Of a stretch of DNA of 64,000 nucleotides, positions 36,072 to 47,879 are shown piece after piece. Within the stretch, counting starts at the first letter, position 1; each line of letters opens with the position of its first letter. Both the position numbers and the translations under genes were made by a program. Where the stretch lies: contig CM069872.1 of assembly GCA_036172665.1 (NCBI GenBank), positions 53,430,101 to 53,494,100 of the forward strand, in the 5' to 3' direction. Origin of the DNA: Prosopocoilus inquinatus. Its lineage: Eukaryota; Arthropoda; Insecta; Coleoptera; Lucanidae. Under the pieces are notes generated by a model. The model saw only the letters and a list, made by a program, of their open reading frames with translations, did not search any database and was not told where the DNA came from.

Positions 36072-36415
36072 GACGATGACTGCACTGCCCCGGGAGTCAT
36101 GGATGTGCGGTTTTATCAGCCGGGAAATCCAGATTTAGCGTACATAACGCCTACGCATGGTTCTCCAGGAAGATTCTTAGACTTACACTAGACGAGAACT
36201 GTTCATACGCTGCGGTTGACCAACAACATGCTTACCAGGGCGAAATGGTTAATATCCCGCGGGGACCAGCAGAATTCTATCCAGGCAGGAGCGGCGGATT
36301 TACCACGCCCGGTAGGGTTAGGAGTGGACTCGCGGTTGGTGACGATGACGAAAGCTCGTGCGTGATTACCACTTCATTACAAGTGGTACCTTATAAATGC
36401 ATCTCATTCTGCTAA
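36072..36415 (+). pseudogene. Unidentified coding-like fragment with an apparent one-base frame break
   Basis: One frame reads FDDDCTAPGVMDVRFYQPG and NPDLAYITPTHGSPGRFLDLH to a TAG at 36189-36191. The next frame, one base back, takes over at the same point with LDENCSYAAVDQQHAYQGE, MVNIPRGPAEFYPGR and SGGFTTPGRVRSGLAVGDDD, ending TAA 36413-36415. Both halves look like ordinary soluble or cytosolic protein, with Pro/Gly/Asp-rich text and few rare codons. A single missing base near 36188 would join them. I do not recognise the protein. It could be a decayed gene copy, an exon with an assembly error, or chance. Confidence 0.35.
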
Positions 36416-37169
36416 TTTCGAGCCAATCTTCTTCTCGATTTGGAATTGCCAAGGAAGTTCTTATTGAGAAACACCACGGAGCTACATATAAACGGTGACA
36501 CAACAGAAGTGCTATTTGTTTAAAATAAGTGCTAGTGTTTTCCTTGTGTGGATGATTGTCTTTTTAATAAGGTGTTTAAGATTAGTCGACGAGTTCGTTT
36601 ACGAACCCTGAAGTCGTAACGCTACACGCGAGCATTGTTCTATTAACTCAAAGAGTAACATCCGCTCGCAAGGGATGAATTACGCAAATGCAATTAGTCG
36701 TAATATCACGAATTGACGACGTACGAGCGTACAAAGCACATATTTACAGTGTGTGTGCCAATAATCAAACATCCCCCGGCGGAACTGTAGCAGCAGCGGC
36801 GGCGGCAGCGCGCGAAAAATCTCCATATTTGCTCGGCAATTTCGTCTTGCCGTGCAAATATGCAGTGCGTACGACGGCTGTTTGCGCTCCGTATTGGGTT
36901 TGCTTGCTCTGCGACACCCTTCGTATTTTGCGACGACTTTAAACTGTTGTTTAAATATTTGCCGGCTGAGACGATCCGAAAGCGGGTTAGTGTTACGGCC
37001 GGGCGGGAGCATTCGCAGTCGACGTAATAATAATTTCTTGAATTGGTTATCAAGTCCCCCCTCCCTCGATTTTACTTAGCGAGGCGATCCGTTTATTAAT
37101 CTTAAATTTAATTTGATGGGGGTTTTCGTAATTCAAGACGGGGTGGTTGCGATTCGGATCGTCTGTGCG

Positions 37170-37439
37170 TCAGCTGTGATTAGCGCTGGCCTTGCCGGAG
37201 GCGACGTACTTCGCGTCCGGCTGTAGCTGCGATGTCAAGGTCGGCTCGTTGGGACGGATAACCACGGAGTTGACGGCGGTGGCAGAGGTGCATCCTACGA
37301 TCGCCGTCAGGATGCTGGTGATCTTGGGATAAGTATCCTTGGTCTTGGAATGGTTCCTGGTGGCTCCCCTTCTTCGAGATCGCAGATGAATGCCAATTCG
37401 GAGTCGCTCCTGGATCGACTGCGAGGACGGCTCCCCTTC
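37170..37439 (-). pseudogene. Unidentified coding-like fragment on the minus strand
   Basis: The minus strand is open for 89 codons ending in TGA at 37170-37172: EGEPSSQSIQERLRIGIHL, then ATRNHSKTKDTYPKITSIL, TAIVGCTSATAVNSVVIRP and NEPTLTSQLQPDAKYVASG to ASANHS. The last 60 codons are strongly G/C-ending, which is much more coding-like than the surrounding DNA. No ATG opens the frame, and there is no good acceptor at its upstream edge. An overlapping frame (SDSELAFICDLEEGEPPG) is also plausible, which suggests a frame break near 37360. It may be a last exon of an unrecognised antisense gene or a truncated gene copy. Confidence 0.35.
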
Positions 37440-38340
37440 TTACAGCCTACCGGAGTCTGGTTCGACTGCCTGTCCAAATTTTACTCGCACTTTTTGTACG
37501 CAATTTTTGTTGATTCGGACATTGCGTTATTCGTAACATGTCCGGCGATCAATTGTATTACCTACTTGATGAAATTGTTTGCCCTAGTTGCCGCGATTCT
37601 GCCACTGTTTTATTTTGAAACGAACCGTTTTACATCGGGTTAATGCTTTAATAATCTCTTTATATTATTTTTTTTTAACGAGAAACTCCCATCGTGACAA
37701 CGTTATGGATGTCAAAAAAAAATATCATCGAAGTTCGGCCCAATCCCCGCATCACCTTTTCTCCGAGCTAGGGAATTCCCAGCAAACTGCTACCCGTTAG
37801 TGTTCCTTGCTTTCAAAATAAATAAAATAAAGCGAACGAAATCAAAAGTTTGAAGAATCAATTACAAAAAAAATAAAAATAAAACATTAAAGCACAAGTC
37901 TGGGATTTTATTTATTTTATCCTCGCAGGGGCGTATTATTTTGCGATTTCGCGAGCACGGTCGCGTTATTTGTTTTTAATTTGCGCTGCGCGTCGACCGG
38001 GCGAAGCGGAGAAAGGATTGTTGGGCAGGCTCTCGCGCCTTTGAAATCAGCGCGGCGCGGGCACAAAGGCCTACCCACCCCTCGCCCCCTACGACCGCGC
38101 ACCGAACCTAACAAAAGACTTTTTTTGTTGTTTTTGCGCGCCGCCGGATTTTTCGGGTGTTTATTTCAGTTTACGTCGGCGGCGGCGTAAATATTAGGGG
38201 TCGAGAAATAAGATTCGTCGTTTCGTTGTCGTCGGCCTCGTTTTATTTATTTTTTTTTTTTTATTATAAATGAATGACACGGCGGCGAAAGTTGTTTTTC
38301 TTTTTTTCACTCGCCCGCTCGCGCGAAATAAAACAAAATA
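37440..38340. other. No gene seen
   Basis: AT-rich with A- and T-tracts near 37660-37900 and 38240-38260. Nothing recognised. Confidence 0.5.
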
Positions 38341-38359
38341 TTAAACTGAAATTTAAAAG

Positions 38360-38830
38360 AAAAACAAGGTAAAACGCTGCGTAAAGTGGCGCCCGGATAC
38401 ACATATATACATACATAGACGGAACTGAACGTCAGGTGCAGCAGTGAAAGTCTAAAATAAAATATTAAAATATTTTTTTTAAAATATCTAAAGAGGCAAA
38501 ATGCTGTGTCAAGTGGCGAGCGACTAGCGCAAAAGTACCGTAGCATGAACGTGGCGCCCAACGTGGGGCTGTACCTTTACCATAAAGAAAAAAATTAAAT
38601 GCAGAAGCAGAACCAGCGGGCTGACGTAAACAAAATAGAATTCTCCGAAGTAACCGATCGCCAGGTGCAAGAATCAAAATCGAAAATAAAATATTAAAAT
38701 AAAAAGAAGTAGCGAAAGAGGCAAAACGCTGTGAAAAATGGCGACCGACGACTAGCGCAAAGGTCCCCTACAGTTTGAATGTGGCGCCCGGCGTGGGGCT
38801 ATAAACCACACAAAAAAAAATTAAATACAG
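38360..38830 (+). repeat. About 230-bp tandem repeat with retroelement primer-binding-site-like motif
   Basis: TGGCGCCCAACGTGGGGC (38552-38569) and TGGCGCCCGGCGTGGGGC (38782-38799) are 230 bp apart. A truncated TGGCGCCCGGAT lies at 38387, and all share AGAGGCAAAA(T/C)GCTGTG and an AATAAAATATTAAAAT block. A further TGGCGCCCGAAGTGGAGC is at 39668-39685. TGGCGCCC begins the primer-binding site of many LTR retroelements. No LTR, gag or pol frame is visible, so these would be fragments of a leader region. Confidence 0.6.
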
Positions 38831-39059
38831 AAGCACGCCGCACGTTATTGAATCACTTCAACGTTACATGTGAAAGCTAAGAGGGTCGCGTACCGCTGCA
38901 TTTTAAATCCGTGGCCTGGTTTTATGAAACTCAACAACTTTTTGCTCGTTCCTCTGCACTGGCTACGTCTGTAATACGTTCTCCGACAATGCGATATATT
39001 TAAATATGCCTTATAAAATACGGAATAAAGGAAGCCGTATCGGATTTATTCCTGTCGAA

Positions 39060-39135
39060 GTGCTTTCGCCCCGTTCCATTCCCATTCCCACACCCACTCC
39101 CAATCCCACTCCCATTCCCATTCCCATTCAGAACG
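39060..39135 (-). repeat. CCCATT minisatellite
   Basis: About twelve 6-bp units of CCCATT with CCCACT and CCCAAT variants. On the minus strand it reads as a Gly-Asn repeat inside a chance frame. Confidence 0.9.
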
Positions 39136-42012
39136 ACTCCTACGTCAGGCATGACTAAGCAGACATGACCTGAAAGACATATGTATACACACACGTACGT
39201 AACACGCCCTGCGTGGGTTGACATAACCGAAAAGATACGTGTACATTTTCATGTTATTATTAAAATCGTGCGTGCTAATGCAAAAAGCCGCGGGTCGCAT
39301 CGCGCCGCGCCGCCGCCGGTGCGAATGCAAATTACTGTAAAAGGGACGTAATGCAATCCGCACGTCCAAATGGATGTTATAACTGACGGCGTCGTTTCAA
39401 TAGATTTCCGTTGGCCTGATTTACGGCATTACGCCGCGCGAATGTGATTATTCACATCCTAAACAGGGTCCGACTGTGTTGTTGATGATATGCGATTGCG
39501 ATGACGTCCGCGTTTCGTTGACAACAACGTTGCACGAGAATGCACGGCGCATATACATATTATTAACACGCGAGCTTCGCTGCTATAATCTCGTCCGGCC
39601 ACTATTTTTTAATCCGTATTGTCATTAGTAGTCTATTACCCGGTGTATCGGCATGCACGCCTAAATTTGGCGCCCGAAGTGGAGCTACGCGCAATCCAAC
39701 AAAAAAAAGGAAAAAAAAAGAAATGCATTCCGCGCGCGCCACTGACGTCGCTCGTTCATTCATTATTCAGCGATTCAGCGCGGCGGTGTTTCGTTTTTTT
39801 CTTTTTCATTTTTTTTTTTTTTCCACCGAACGGAAACGCCGACGGTGCTTCACCGCCCGTCGGAACGCAAACATTTTAAATATGCGCGCTCTGTCGACGT
39901 GACGTATCGAAGTCCCCGCCACCCGTTCATTTCGAGAGCCGCCGGCGAAAAGGAGACATTAACCGGCTCGTATGTATTCATAAGGGCAGGGCAGGTCGTT
40001 GGAAATGCACGAGGTTTTTGTCCTCTCGCCGCCGCCGTGAATGCAACGACGCCTTCGCCCTCGGAACGGGTCCTCCGCCGTTCCTATCTATCTATTATGA
40101 GGAGCGTCGTCCTTGGCCGCCCCCCGAAGGCCTTATCGGCCAAGCACGGAGGAGATAGAACGGGCCGACAATATAATACATACGCTCGCCGCACTATGCA
40201 TATTCAACAACCTTATATACCTAAACATCGGCGGGGGGTTAACGGCAATCTTTAAAGAAGATAGTCAACGCTTGAGATACCAACATTAAAACCCTACAGT
40301 GTATATGTATGTGCATAAACATAACATCAAAACAGACAAAATTGACTTTTCCATAAATTGGATCTCGATTTTCCTTGTTAGTAGCTTTTCTGGTTTTCGA
40401 TGAAAAGCCAGAGTTGATAAGCGGCCGAACCTACAACAATAACAAAAGCTGTCGTAGTCCTTATTTCATCGGAATTATAGCCGTGAGCGGCAATACATAC
40501 AAAAAAAAATTAATAATAAGAGAAACGCGAACGCCCCGAGCAATTTCTAAAGGAGTAACTCTATTTTATAAAAATTTCCATGAAGCTCTCTCTCTCTTCC
40601 TCGGCACCGTGTTTTTAGTTCGTAGACGCATAATAGTTTTTAGAGGCGGCTCTCGCGTGAGCTCGCGCGAGCAAACGTAATTACGAAACCGCCGCCGGCG
40701 ACCGAAACAGGAATAAACGTGATTAGGTGAGGCAGTTTCTTTGTGTTGTTGGCTGACGCCTCGGGGCGCTTAGCGCCCCGTTTGTCTTTTAATTTACGAG
40801 GCGAGGCTGAAATTCTCGCCGCCCGCCACATATTAGCAGTCGCAGTCGCGCGTCGTTTAAATACCTACCGGCGAAAGAGAGGCCGAGAGAAAGAAGAAAA
40901 AATAAAATAAAATAAAGCAGCCGCCAACGATTAAGTAAACCGGAGCGGGATCGCACAGGACGAGAAAAGGGAAATTTCCCAGCAGGACGATTGTCCGGGG
41001 GTGCTAATTTAAAGTGCTCCTCGGCCGCGCCGCATAAAAGACAAATGTTGGGGCTAACGGTTATTGGGGAAGCAATACCAAACTGGTCGGAATAACGACG
41101 GCGCTCGGACGTAATGGCGGATAAAATTCGGAATTACAGGACGGGTTGGGCTCGCCGCCGCGCCGCGCCGCGCCGCACCGCACCATCAACGAAAATCGGT
41201 GGCATCGGCGACGTTCCCTCGACCAAAAATTTTATTTATCCTTCAAAGTAAACCGCAAATCTGAAATCGGTCGCCGCCGCCCCCCAGAATCGATTCTGTT
41301 GCGGTTCAAGGTCGCCGCTGCGAGGCCCCGCTGAATTATAAATTAAATGGCCAAAGTGACTTCTTCTTCTTCTTCGTTCGGCTTGGCTCGATTCCCAGCT
41401 CGAGATTTATTAATGGCGAACTCAGCTTTACTGCCCCCGTCACCCTCGTCGTGTTTCCATACATATTAATAGTAAAAAAAAGGATCGTGAGGCTCAACGC
41501 GAAGCCACTTCTCTTTTAATTCCTGCACAGCACATGTTTCAGTGCAAAAAAAGTTAATTTCATTTAACATTCCGGTCTGAGATAAAGCTTTCATTTAGAC
41601 CTGCGACACCCGCTTACATAAACCTAACTCATCTTCTTAATTTGTCAGATGTCATGTACGAAATGACGTATGAGCTGTAGAGTCCTGTCACAGCGGATGC
41701 GATAATGATTGTTAGCTCACTGCGCACTGCACTTTTCCTTGAGAAACTAAATCTGCTGGTGTCAACGCGGATAGAACCGGATTTATCCATCGAAGTCTTG
41801 CAGAAGCAAATCTTCGCGCCTTCTCTGCTTTCAAGGTTACGCGCTTGCGCGGAAGTCGTCGCTTGGGGCAGTACACAATTTTGCAAGCGCTTACGAATAC
41901 TCAGCGCTCGTTCGCTACTCGACTGAGAAGAATGCCGAAAATATAAATCAACAATCACATCGCCAAGTTGCGTTTCACAATAAACCCCCAACATCTGTTT
42001 CGCCCCATTTCC
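39136..42012. other. No gene defended; one minus frame of unknown nature
   Basis: The minus frame at 41629-42027 has 132 codons and ends DKLRR. It begins with reverse-complement box-family sequence (CCCATCTCCACTGAG at 42017-42031). It includes CETQLGDVIVDLYF, which faintly recalls the first strand of cyclophilin-type isomerases, but nothing downstream fits that fold. I treat it as unproven. The rest is unique sequence. Confidence 0.3.
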
Positions 42013-42748
42013 CCATCCCATCTCCACTGAGTATCGACCGATTCGGAATTCGAAATTGTGTCGGTTCGAAGATCATCAGAGCAGATTGTATTGTATTAGC
42101 TGCACCGGGTAGATACAAAAAGCACTCCACCTCCCCCACGGTCCAATCGCGAATGCATGATTACAACGGTTTTTGCACACACGCTAAAAACGTATCACAA
42201 ACGTAAATATCTTCGCCCGTCCGTTGTTTATTTGGCTAACGAACGAACGAGCACCACCGCCGTTCAATGGAACCGTTTACCCGAATACATCCAGCGATTA
42301 ACTTTTCGCTCAGAGAGCGGCGCGGGGCGCTCGCTTGGTTTTAATTAATTCATCCGCGATTAACTCCGGCCCTGTATCGGTCGATTGCGGCGATCGGGCG
42401 AAACGAACGACGAACAATAACCGTTTATCGGCGCGCAATCATCGCGCCGGAACGTATTTTCGACTGGCGGGCGTTCGTCTGGAAACGAAAGTCCTGATTG
42501 CGCCTTCTCCTTCATAGCTTCGCAAGCTATTGTATTATCATCGGTATCATAAACATCATCGATGCCGTCGCCATCGTCGCTCGTTCGGGGCTGAATTTGT
42601 TGAAAAGCGAAACATTTTGAGGTTAGGTTCTGGCTTTGATGTGGTGTCGGGCGGCAACTACAAAAAAAAAAAAAACAAAATAATAATATTAAAGCCCGCC
42701 AGCCGCAAATATGCACAGCGTTTATCTCTGGCTTGTTTTTGATTGCAG

Positions 42749-42915
42749 GTTCTGGGACATTCCTAGCCCGTGGTGGCAGGCCAGCACGGTTCTGGTGGGG
42801 ACCGGAAGCGCCCTCAGCCTTCTAGTGGCGGTGACTGCGACGGCCGCGTGCTGCATCACGTACGTGGTCCACACAGGATCGGCGAGGATCGCCGGTTCGC
42901 TACAGCTTATCGCAG
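42749..42915 (+). CDS. LHFPL tetraspan family gene, exon 2 of 4 visible (transmembrane segment 2)
   Basis: Fifty-five complete codons with split codons at both ends: the entry supplies the third base of AGG and the exit supplies the first base of a GCT alanine. The peptide opens FWDIPSPWWQAST, the conserved LHFPL motif just before membrane segment 2. A long hydrophobic run follows (VLVGTGSALSLLVAVTATAA, residues about 52-71), then CCITYVVHTGSARIAG, and the start of segment 3 (SLQLIA). The acceptor is TTTTTGATTGCAG and the donor is GCAG|GTTGGC, a weaker GT site but the only one that keeps frame with the next exon. A 100-aa open frame runs over it from 42711 into the intron, but its first 13 codons and its downstream end are intronic. 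LHFPL proteins are four-pass plasma-membrane proteins; some vertebrate members are auxiliary subunits of mechanotransduction or GABA-A receptor complexes. The role of this one cannot be read from sequence. Confidence 0.92.
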
Positions 42916-43029
42916 GTTGGCCACCCCTCTCAAACTTTTTTTTTAGTATTACTCGTGATTCTCACTCTCATGCCATAAACAACACAAAAGAGTTTTGTTC
43001 TGATTTGACAAGAAAGGAAAAATAAAATT

Positions 43030-43200
43030 ATTTATGGACGTCTCTTTACCGTGGACTTGGAATCTCTAGTGCGTTTTGAAAGACATTCCGTTACTATGGG
43101 CTTGAAATTTCTAGACGGCAGCAATTCCATTATTACAGTCAAATCTGTCGAAGCTCGCCTCCGCGTTACTTTGCACGTAGACGTTGATAGGACAACAGCT
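43030..43200 (+). repeat. Family F copies (GGACTTGAAATCTCTAGACGG)
   Basis: GTGGACTTGGAATCTCTAG and TGGGCTTGAAATTTCTAGACGGCAG lie near 43051 and 43098. They are relatives of the array at 54.6-55.4 kb. Confidence 0.75.
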
Positions 43201-43619
43201 GCGCCTAACCCGTAAAGTATACCACATCGCTTTACTTGCCTATATAATTGCGAACATTATCGGCACGACGCGCTGCACGATTTAAGAAGTGTAATAAGAG
43301 TTACCCGTCATCAGTTGTTTAGTTTAAACTGTTCATAAACTTCGCGTCGCCTTTTGATGCGGATCAGATATGATCCCCGCGTTAATTTGTTTTGTGCCAT
43401 TCAGTTCTGACACTTGCCTCGTATTATCTGACTTCGCCGAGCCACAGAATATAACGAACAGAATGAACTTTGTTACATCGTTGTCTATCCCTACGCTGAA
43501 CGCAAATCTCCTGGGGGGTCAAGAATGTCATCGTTGGGGGGCTCTGGGAATCTCTTCACAGTGTATCCCCGGCGCCCGCCCTTAATTTTAACAGCGCTAT
43601 CTGTCCAATTTAGGCCTTC

Positions 43620-44285
43620 CATGTTGTTTTTCATTCGGTTTAATGTAAGAAATTTTCCCGATAGGTAAAATTTCTGTCATAGTGAAGGTGGGATTGTTAC
43701 AGTTTATTTTCTTCTTCAATTTGGCGCACCGTGCAATAGAGAAAAATTGATAGCTTAGCGCGTTAATCAACACTATTACTAATTTCGCAATTTCGGACTT
43801 GATTTAACTATGTATTTCCAATACATGCAAAAATTCGAATAGTGTTGATTAACGTGCAATTATTTGAAACAGACGAGTTCCGTATATGACATGCATGTAT
43901 TCTTTCCTGAATTGAACTGTATAGTGAAAAATTGATAGTTTAGCGAGTTTCGTTTAATAACGCAGTCCACCTGCGGGTCGCTTGAATTTCAATCGGCCCA
44001 TCTGGTGACTCATCGACCCTATACCACAGTTGGACTGCGTTATTAAGTCAAACGCGTCGTCAATTTTCCACTGTAAAGGGTGCACCAAAATGAAGGGGAA
44101 AATAAACTGTAACAATCACACCCATAAGACGACGAAAATTTTAACTACCTGCTTCACGTAGGTAAAATTTCCATCGTCTTATGGGTGTGATTGCAGGTAG
44201 GTAAAATTTTCGTCGTCTTATGGATGTGATTGTTACAGTTTATTTTCCCCTTCAGTTTGGCGCGCCCTTTACTTTTAATATCATT
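43620..44285. repeat. Family D palindromic elements
   Basis: GGTAAAATTTC...GGGATTGTTACAGTTTATTTTC...TTTGGCGCACC on the left is mirrored by GGTGCACCAAAATGAAGGGGAAAATAAACTGTAACAATCACACCC on the right (44072-44130), around an inner inverted pair (TTTAATAACGCAGTCCACCTGCGGG / AGTTGGACTGCGTTATTAA). A second, shorter palindrome of the same ends occupies 44094-44262. Further copies lie at 46621-46905 and 50145-50440, and partial ones near 45900 and 46070. Confidence 0.88.
43762..43853. mobile_element. 92-bp MITE-like insert with perfect 16-bp inverted ends
   Basis: GTTAATCAACACTATT opens and AATAGTGTTGATTAAC closes the segment, which sits inside the family D copy. A diverged equivalent lies at about 46208-46300 in another D fragment. 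Confidence 0.7.
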
Positions 44286-45900
44286 TAATGATCCAGCCCT
44301 TCTTCATCGAGCTAGTATCGAATAAACAAGGCGCCCGGTAACTTTCTAGTGTCCGTGGAAGGTTTTAGTGGTCCGAAAGGGAAATAACCAAGCTGCGACA
44401 TCTATCGTTTGAGCTCGCGCACGTCGATCAAAAATGTTTGCTCTCACGTACACCTTCAAACTTCGCTTTCATGATATTCGTGTAATCCTTCGGAGCTTAA
44501 TTAAAAAATACAACGCGCCGCGCCGCGCCTTACTTTAATTAATTACTCGCGGATTATAGTTTTCTGGACGGTCCTACTTTACGCTTGCCGGAAGCGAGTT
44601 AGGTTATGTAAATGTTGCCTGGCGGTCCCTCGTCGGCGGCGCGGGCGGCGGCGGTCGTCGGGGGGGTAGGTAAATCTCTCCCTTGGGTATCGGAAAGTTG
44701 CCGATGGAGAGCTTACGCGCGCCAGTTGGAAAACTTTCGGATTTGGATCGCATGTTTCAAACGTGCTTTACGTTCGCGAGCAGGTTCAGAGAGTCATCGG
44801 AATTTATATTTGATTTTCAAAGTAAACCTAAACAGCAAATTATAATAACCTCAAAACTATTTATTCGCCTCGCAACTTTCCTCCGTCGCGTTCTGTTTCG
44901 TATCAAAGTAAGATAAGCGTTATCTCTCATTTCTTTTTTTTTTCTCTTTCTCTCTTTCGCGCGCGCGTGCATTCTGGCCCCCAACACCAAAAAAAAAATG
45001 TGTACACTCGTTTTGTTTGGCCCTCTTCAAAGCATAATATTTCTGATTGTTTGTTTTTGAAGAAGTGCTTTAATTTCGCCCGCCCCGGCTACGTTCAAAG
45101 GAGGTGGTGGAGGAGGAGGAGTAGGGCAAATTGCTTTCTGTTTACTGCAAAGAGTTAGATTCGAGAGTACCGCCGAGGTTACGTAATTATAAAATTACGA
45201 GAGAGGGAAAATAAGCCGGTGGAAGAGGAGAATGCAAATCCGCCGCAATAAAGGCCTTATAAAATACGGGGCGGCCGCAATCAGATTAATGTCGACGCAA
45301 TTTCCGCGCTGCAGAAATAATATTCAGCAAATCCGCTCTCTTCTCTGCGAGAGGGCGTTCGTTCGTTCATTAAAGCGCCTCGTTCTCCTGTACTCTCCTT
45401 GTACGATAATAATTATTAAGGAGGAAAAAAGAAAGGAGGGTGGCGAAGAATCGCCAGGTCGCAAACAGAAGAGCGGCTTCGCTTTCACGGCGCGAGAGAG
45501 CAAAGCGGCTTACCCTCCCAACTCCCTACAAAAGTTGTTTACGCGGGGCGCAGTAATTTTTTCAAAATATTTATCGCCGCGCTCCTTAAACTTGTCGGGG
45601 CAAATCCAATTTAGGGGACGCCCTCGATGCCTCGCTCCCGTTTTGATTTCATATTCTGCACGGCGAGCGACGCGCGCGTTATTTACGTTTGAGGGCTGAA
45701 ATATTCCGCGCGAGAAAGACGACGCGGTTTACTACAATTTGCATTGGAGCCCGGAAGTTTTCATTCAACTTAAAATTGAAGGTGAAACTCTCTTGTACCC
45801 CCACCGCCCACCCGCTCACCCCCCACTGAACTCACAACAGGACGTTTTAGTTCGAATTCAAATTACAGAAGACAGAAGTTTTGGTCCAACTTAAAATTCA
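44286..45900. other. No gene seen
   Basis: Unique sequence. The 155-aa plus frame at 45232-45699 (MQIRRNKGLIKYGAAAIRL...) has an ATG but no domain, splice context or codon pattern that I can rely on. Confidence 0.4.
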
Positions 45901-46620
45901 GGCTGTTACAGTTTGTTTTCCCCTTCAGTTCAATCCCGTATGAATTATTTTTAAATTACTGCAAAAGCCAATTTTCCTCGGTCGTCGGTTTGATTGACAT
46001 CAGCTTGAGAATTATCTTCTCAGTTTAGGCATTCCATGTTATTTTTTATTCGGTCTGGTGAAGGAAATTTTTCCGATTGGTAAAATTTCCATCGTAGTGA
46101 GGGTGGACTTGTTACAGTTTGTTTTCTTCTTCAGTTTGGCGCACCGTACACTGTTCAATTCACGCACAACATATGCGGAACTCATCTGTGTCAAATAGCT
46201 ATACTGGGTTAATCAACAAATACTATTATTAATTTCATGTTTGAACTTGATTCAATCATACAGTACATAAAAAATCGCATAGGGTTGCTTAACGTGCAAT
46301 TATTTGAAACAGACGACTTCTATATATGACGTGCATGTATTCTTTCCTGAATTGAACTGTACAGTGAAAAATTGATAGCGTAGCGTAGTGCAGGGTCGTC
46401 AATTTTTGCGCAGGTCATATTTTTTGGGACCACGATAGAAAAAAAAAAGATTACAAGAAAGAGACATTCATATCTCCTTGTTACCCAGCCTTAATCTACT
46501 TCATTGAGCTTGGTTCGCACTTGTGCAAGGAAGCCCAAGTCTTGCTCGGCAATTCCTCATTAACCAACATTTTGCCACATTTTGATATTTCCTGGACACT
46601 AATGATAAACCTCTGCGACA

Positions 46621-46905
46621 AGGTAAAATTTCCATCCTGGTAAGTGTGAAATTGTTACAGTTTGTTTTCCCCTTCACTTTGGCGCACTATTTATATAAAA
46701 AAATTCATTTAATAACGCACTCCACCTGCGGGCCGTTTGAATTTCAGCCGGCATCATTGACCCGCGAGCGCAGTTGAACTGCGTTATTAATTGAAATGCG
46801 CTATATTTTTTTTTACTATAAATAGTGCGCCAGGATGAAGGGGAAAATAAACTGTAACAATCCCACACTTACTAGGATAGAAATTTTACCTACGTGGAAA
46901 ATTTC
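46621..46905. repeat. Family D palindrome, left copy in the foldback element
   Basis: GGTAAAATTTCCATCCTGGTAAGTGTG at one end and the reverse complement of GGTAAAATTTCTATCCTAGTAAGTGTG at the other. The TTTTCCCCTTCA...GGCGCACTATTTAT arm extends the match to about 75 bp, with a second inner inverted pair. Confidence 0.9.
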
Positions 46906-47249
46906 CTCCACCAAACCGAAGGAAGAGCAACCCGGAAAACCCAAATTGAAAAGAGAACACTTAGGCTAATGCCAAGGAACTGGACCGAGGAAAATTGGCG
47001 CTGCTAGTTATCTTAAATAATTCATACGGGAAGAAGTAAAGTTGATGTTAATGAATCAAATATACATTTTCTTGATTTTTCGCGATCCTAAACCTCTGCA
47101 TCGCAAACCATTAACGCTACTCTCTTCAACCGAAAATGCATCTACTTATTTATTCCGCTTGATTCTCTTTCTCCAATCAATTTTCTTAATAAGCCCATCG
47201 TTGCCTGTCTTTAAGAAACAATGTCGAGATTAACGAGCAAGTATTCACC

Positions 47250-47480
47250 AGTTTGCAACATTTTGATATTTCCTGGACACTAATGATAAACCTCCGCATC
47301 GCAAACCATTAGCGCTACTTTCTTCAACCAAAAATTTATTTCTTTTTAAATAGATTTTCTTTTTTCAATAAATTTGGCTTCCTTTGTTGAACACTCTTGA
47401 CATTAACGAGAAAGTATTCACCAGTTTGCAACGTTTTGATATTTTCCGAAAACCTTGCATCCCAAACCATTAACGCTTAC
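47250..47480 (+). repeat. Family E repeats, forward orientation (left arm)
   Basis: GTATTCACCAGTTTGCAAC(A/G)TTTTGATAT occurs near 47240 and 47414, followed by ...AACCTCCGCATCGCAAACCATTA.CGCTACT. Related pieces lie at 46565 and 47090. Confidence 0.88.
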
Positions 47481-47879
47481 TTTCTTTAAAGTCATTTATT
47501 TTTTAATATGTCTCCTGCTAGATTCTCTTTTTAAGTTGAACGCTTTTCTTTTTTTTTAAGTTTTAGCGCTTTATATTTCATTCATTTTTCATATCAGGCG
47601 TCTCGAAAAGTTTATAAGTTATTTACTTTATCTTCGACGAATCCGACGTTCAGATCATTCATTGAATAGAAGGGTGTTGAAATTATTTTGAAACTGTCTT
47701 TATATAAATCCGGCTCGAAGGACCAAAATTTGAAGAAAAAGAACAATCGCGGATAACGGCTGACGCAACCAATCAAATCTAACCATTCTAAAGCGATCCG
47801 GGCAAATTTCCTTTCCACCACGGTTCGTCTAAGTTCGAACCCGATTCAAATTAATTTCATAAGAATAATTATCCGAATG

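Larger units (their letters stand above)
24441..42748 (+). other. LHFPL intron, 18.3 kb, repeat-rich
   Basis: Bounded by the donor GTAAAT and the acceptor TTGATTGCAG of the flanking LHFPL exons. It holds the 170-190 bp array, the TTAA-flanked MITE, the 117-bp array, two coding-like fragments and PBS-like repeats listed separately. No other exon of the LHFPL gene is needed between the two, because their split codons join directly. Confidence 0.85.

Noticed and set aside
39000..39224. Gly-Asn-rich minus-strand protein
   Set aside because: It is the translation of a 6-bp CCCATT minisatellite.
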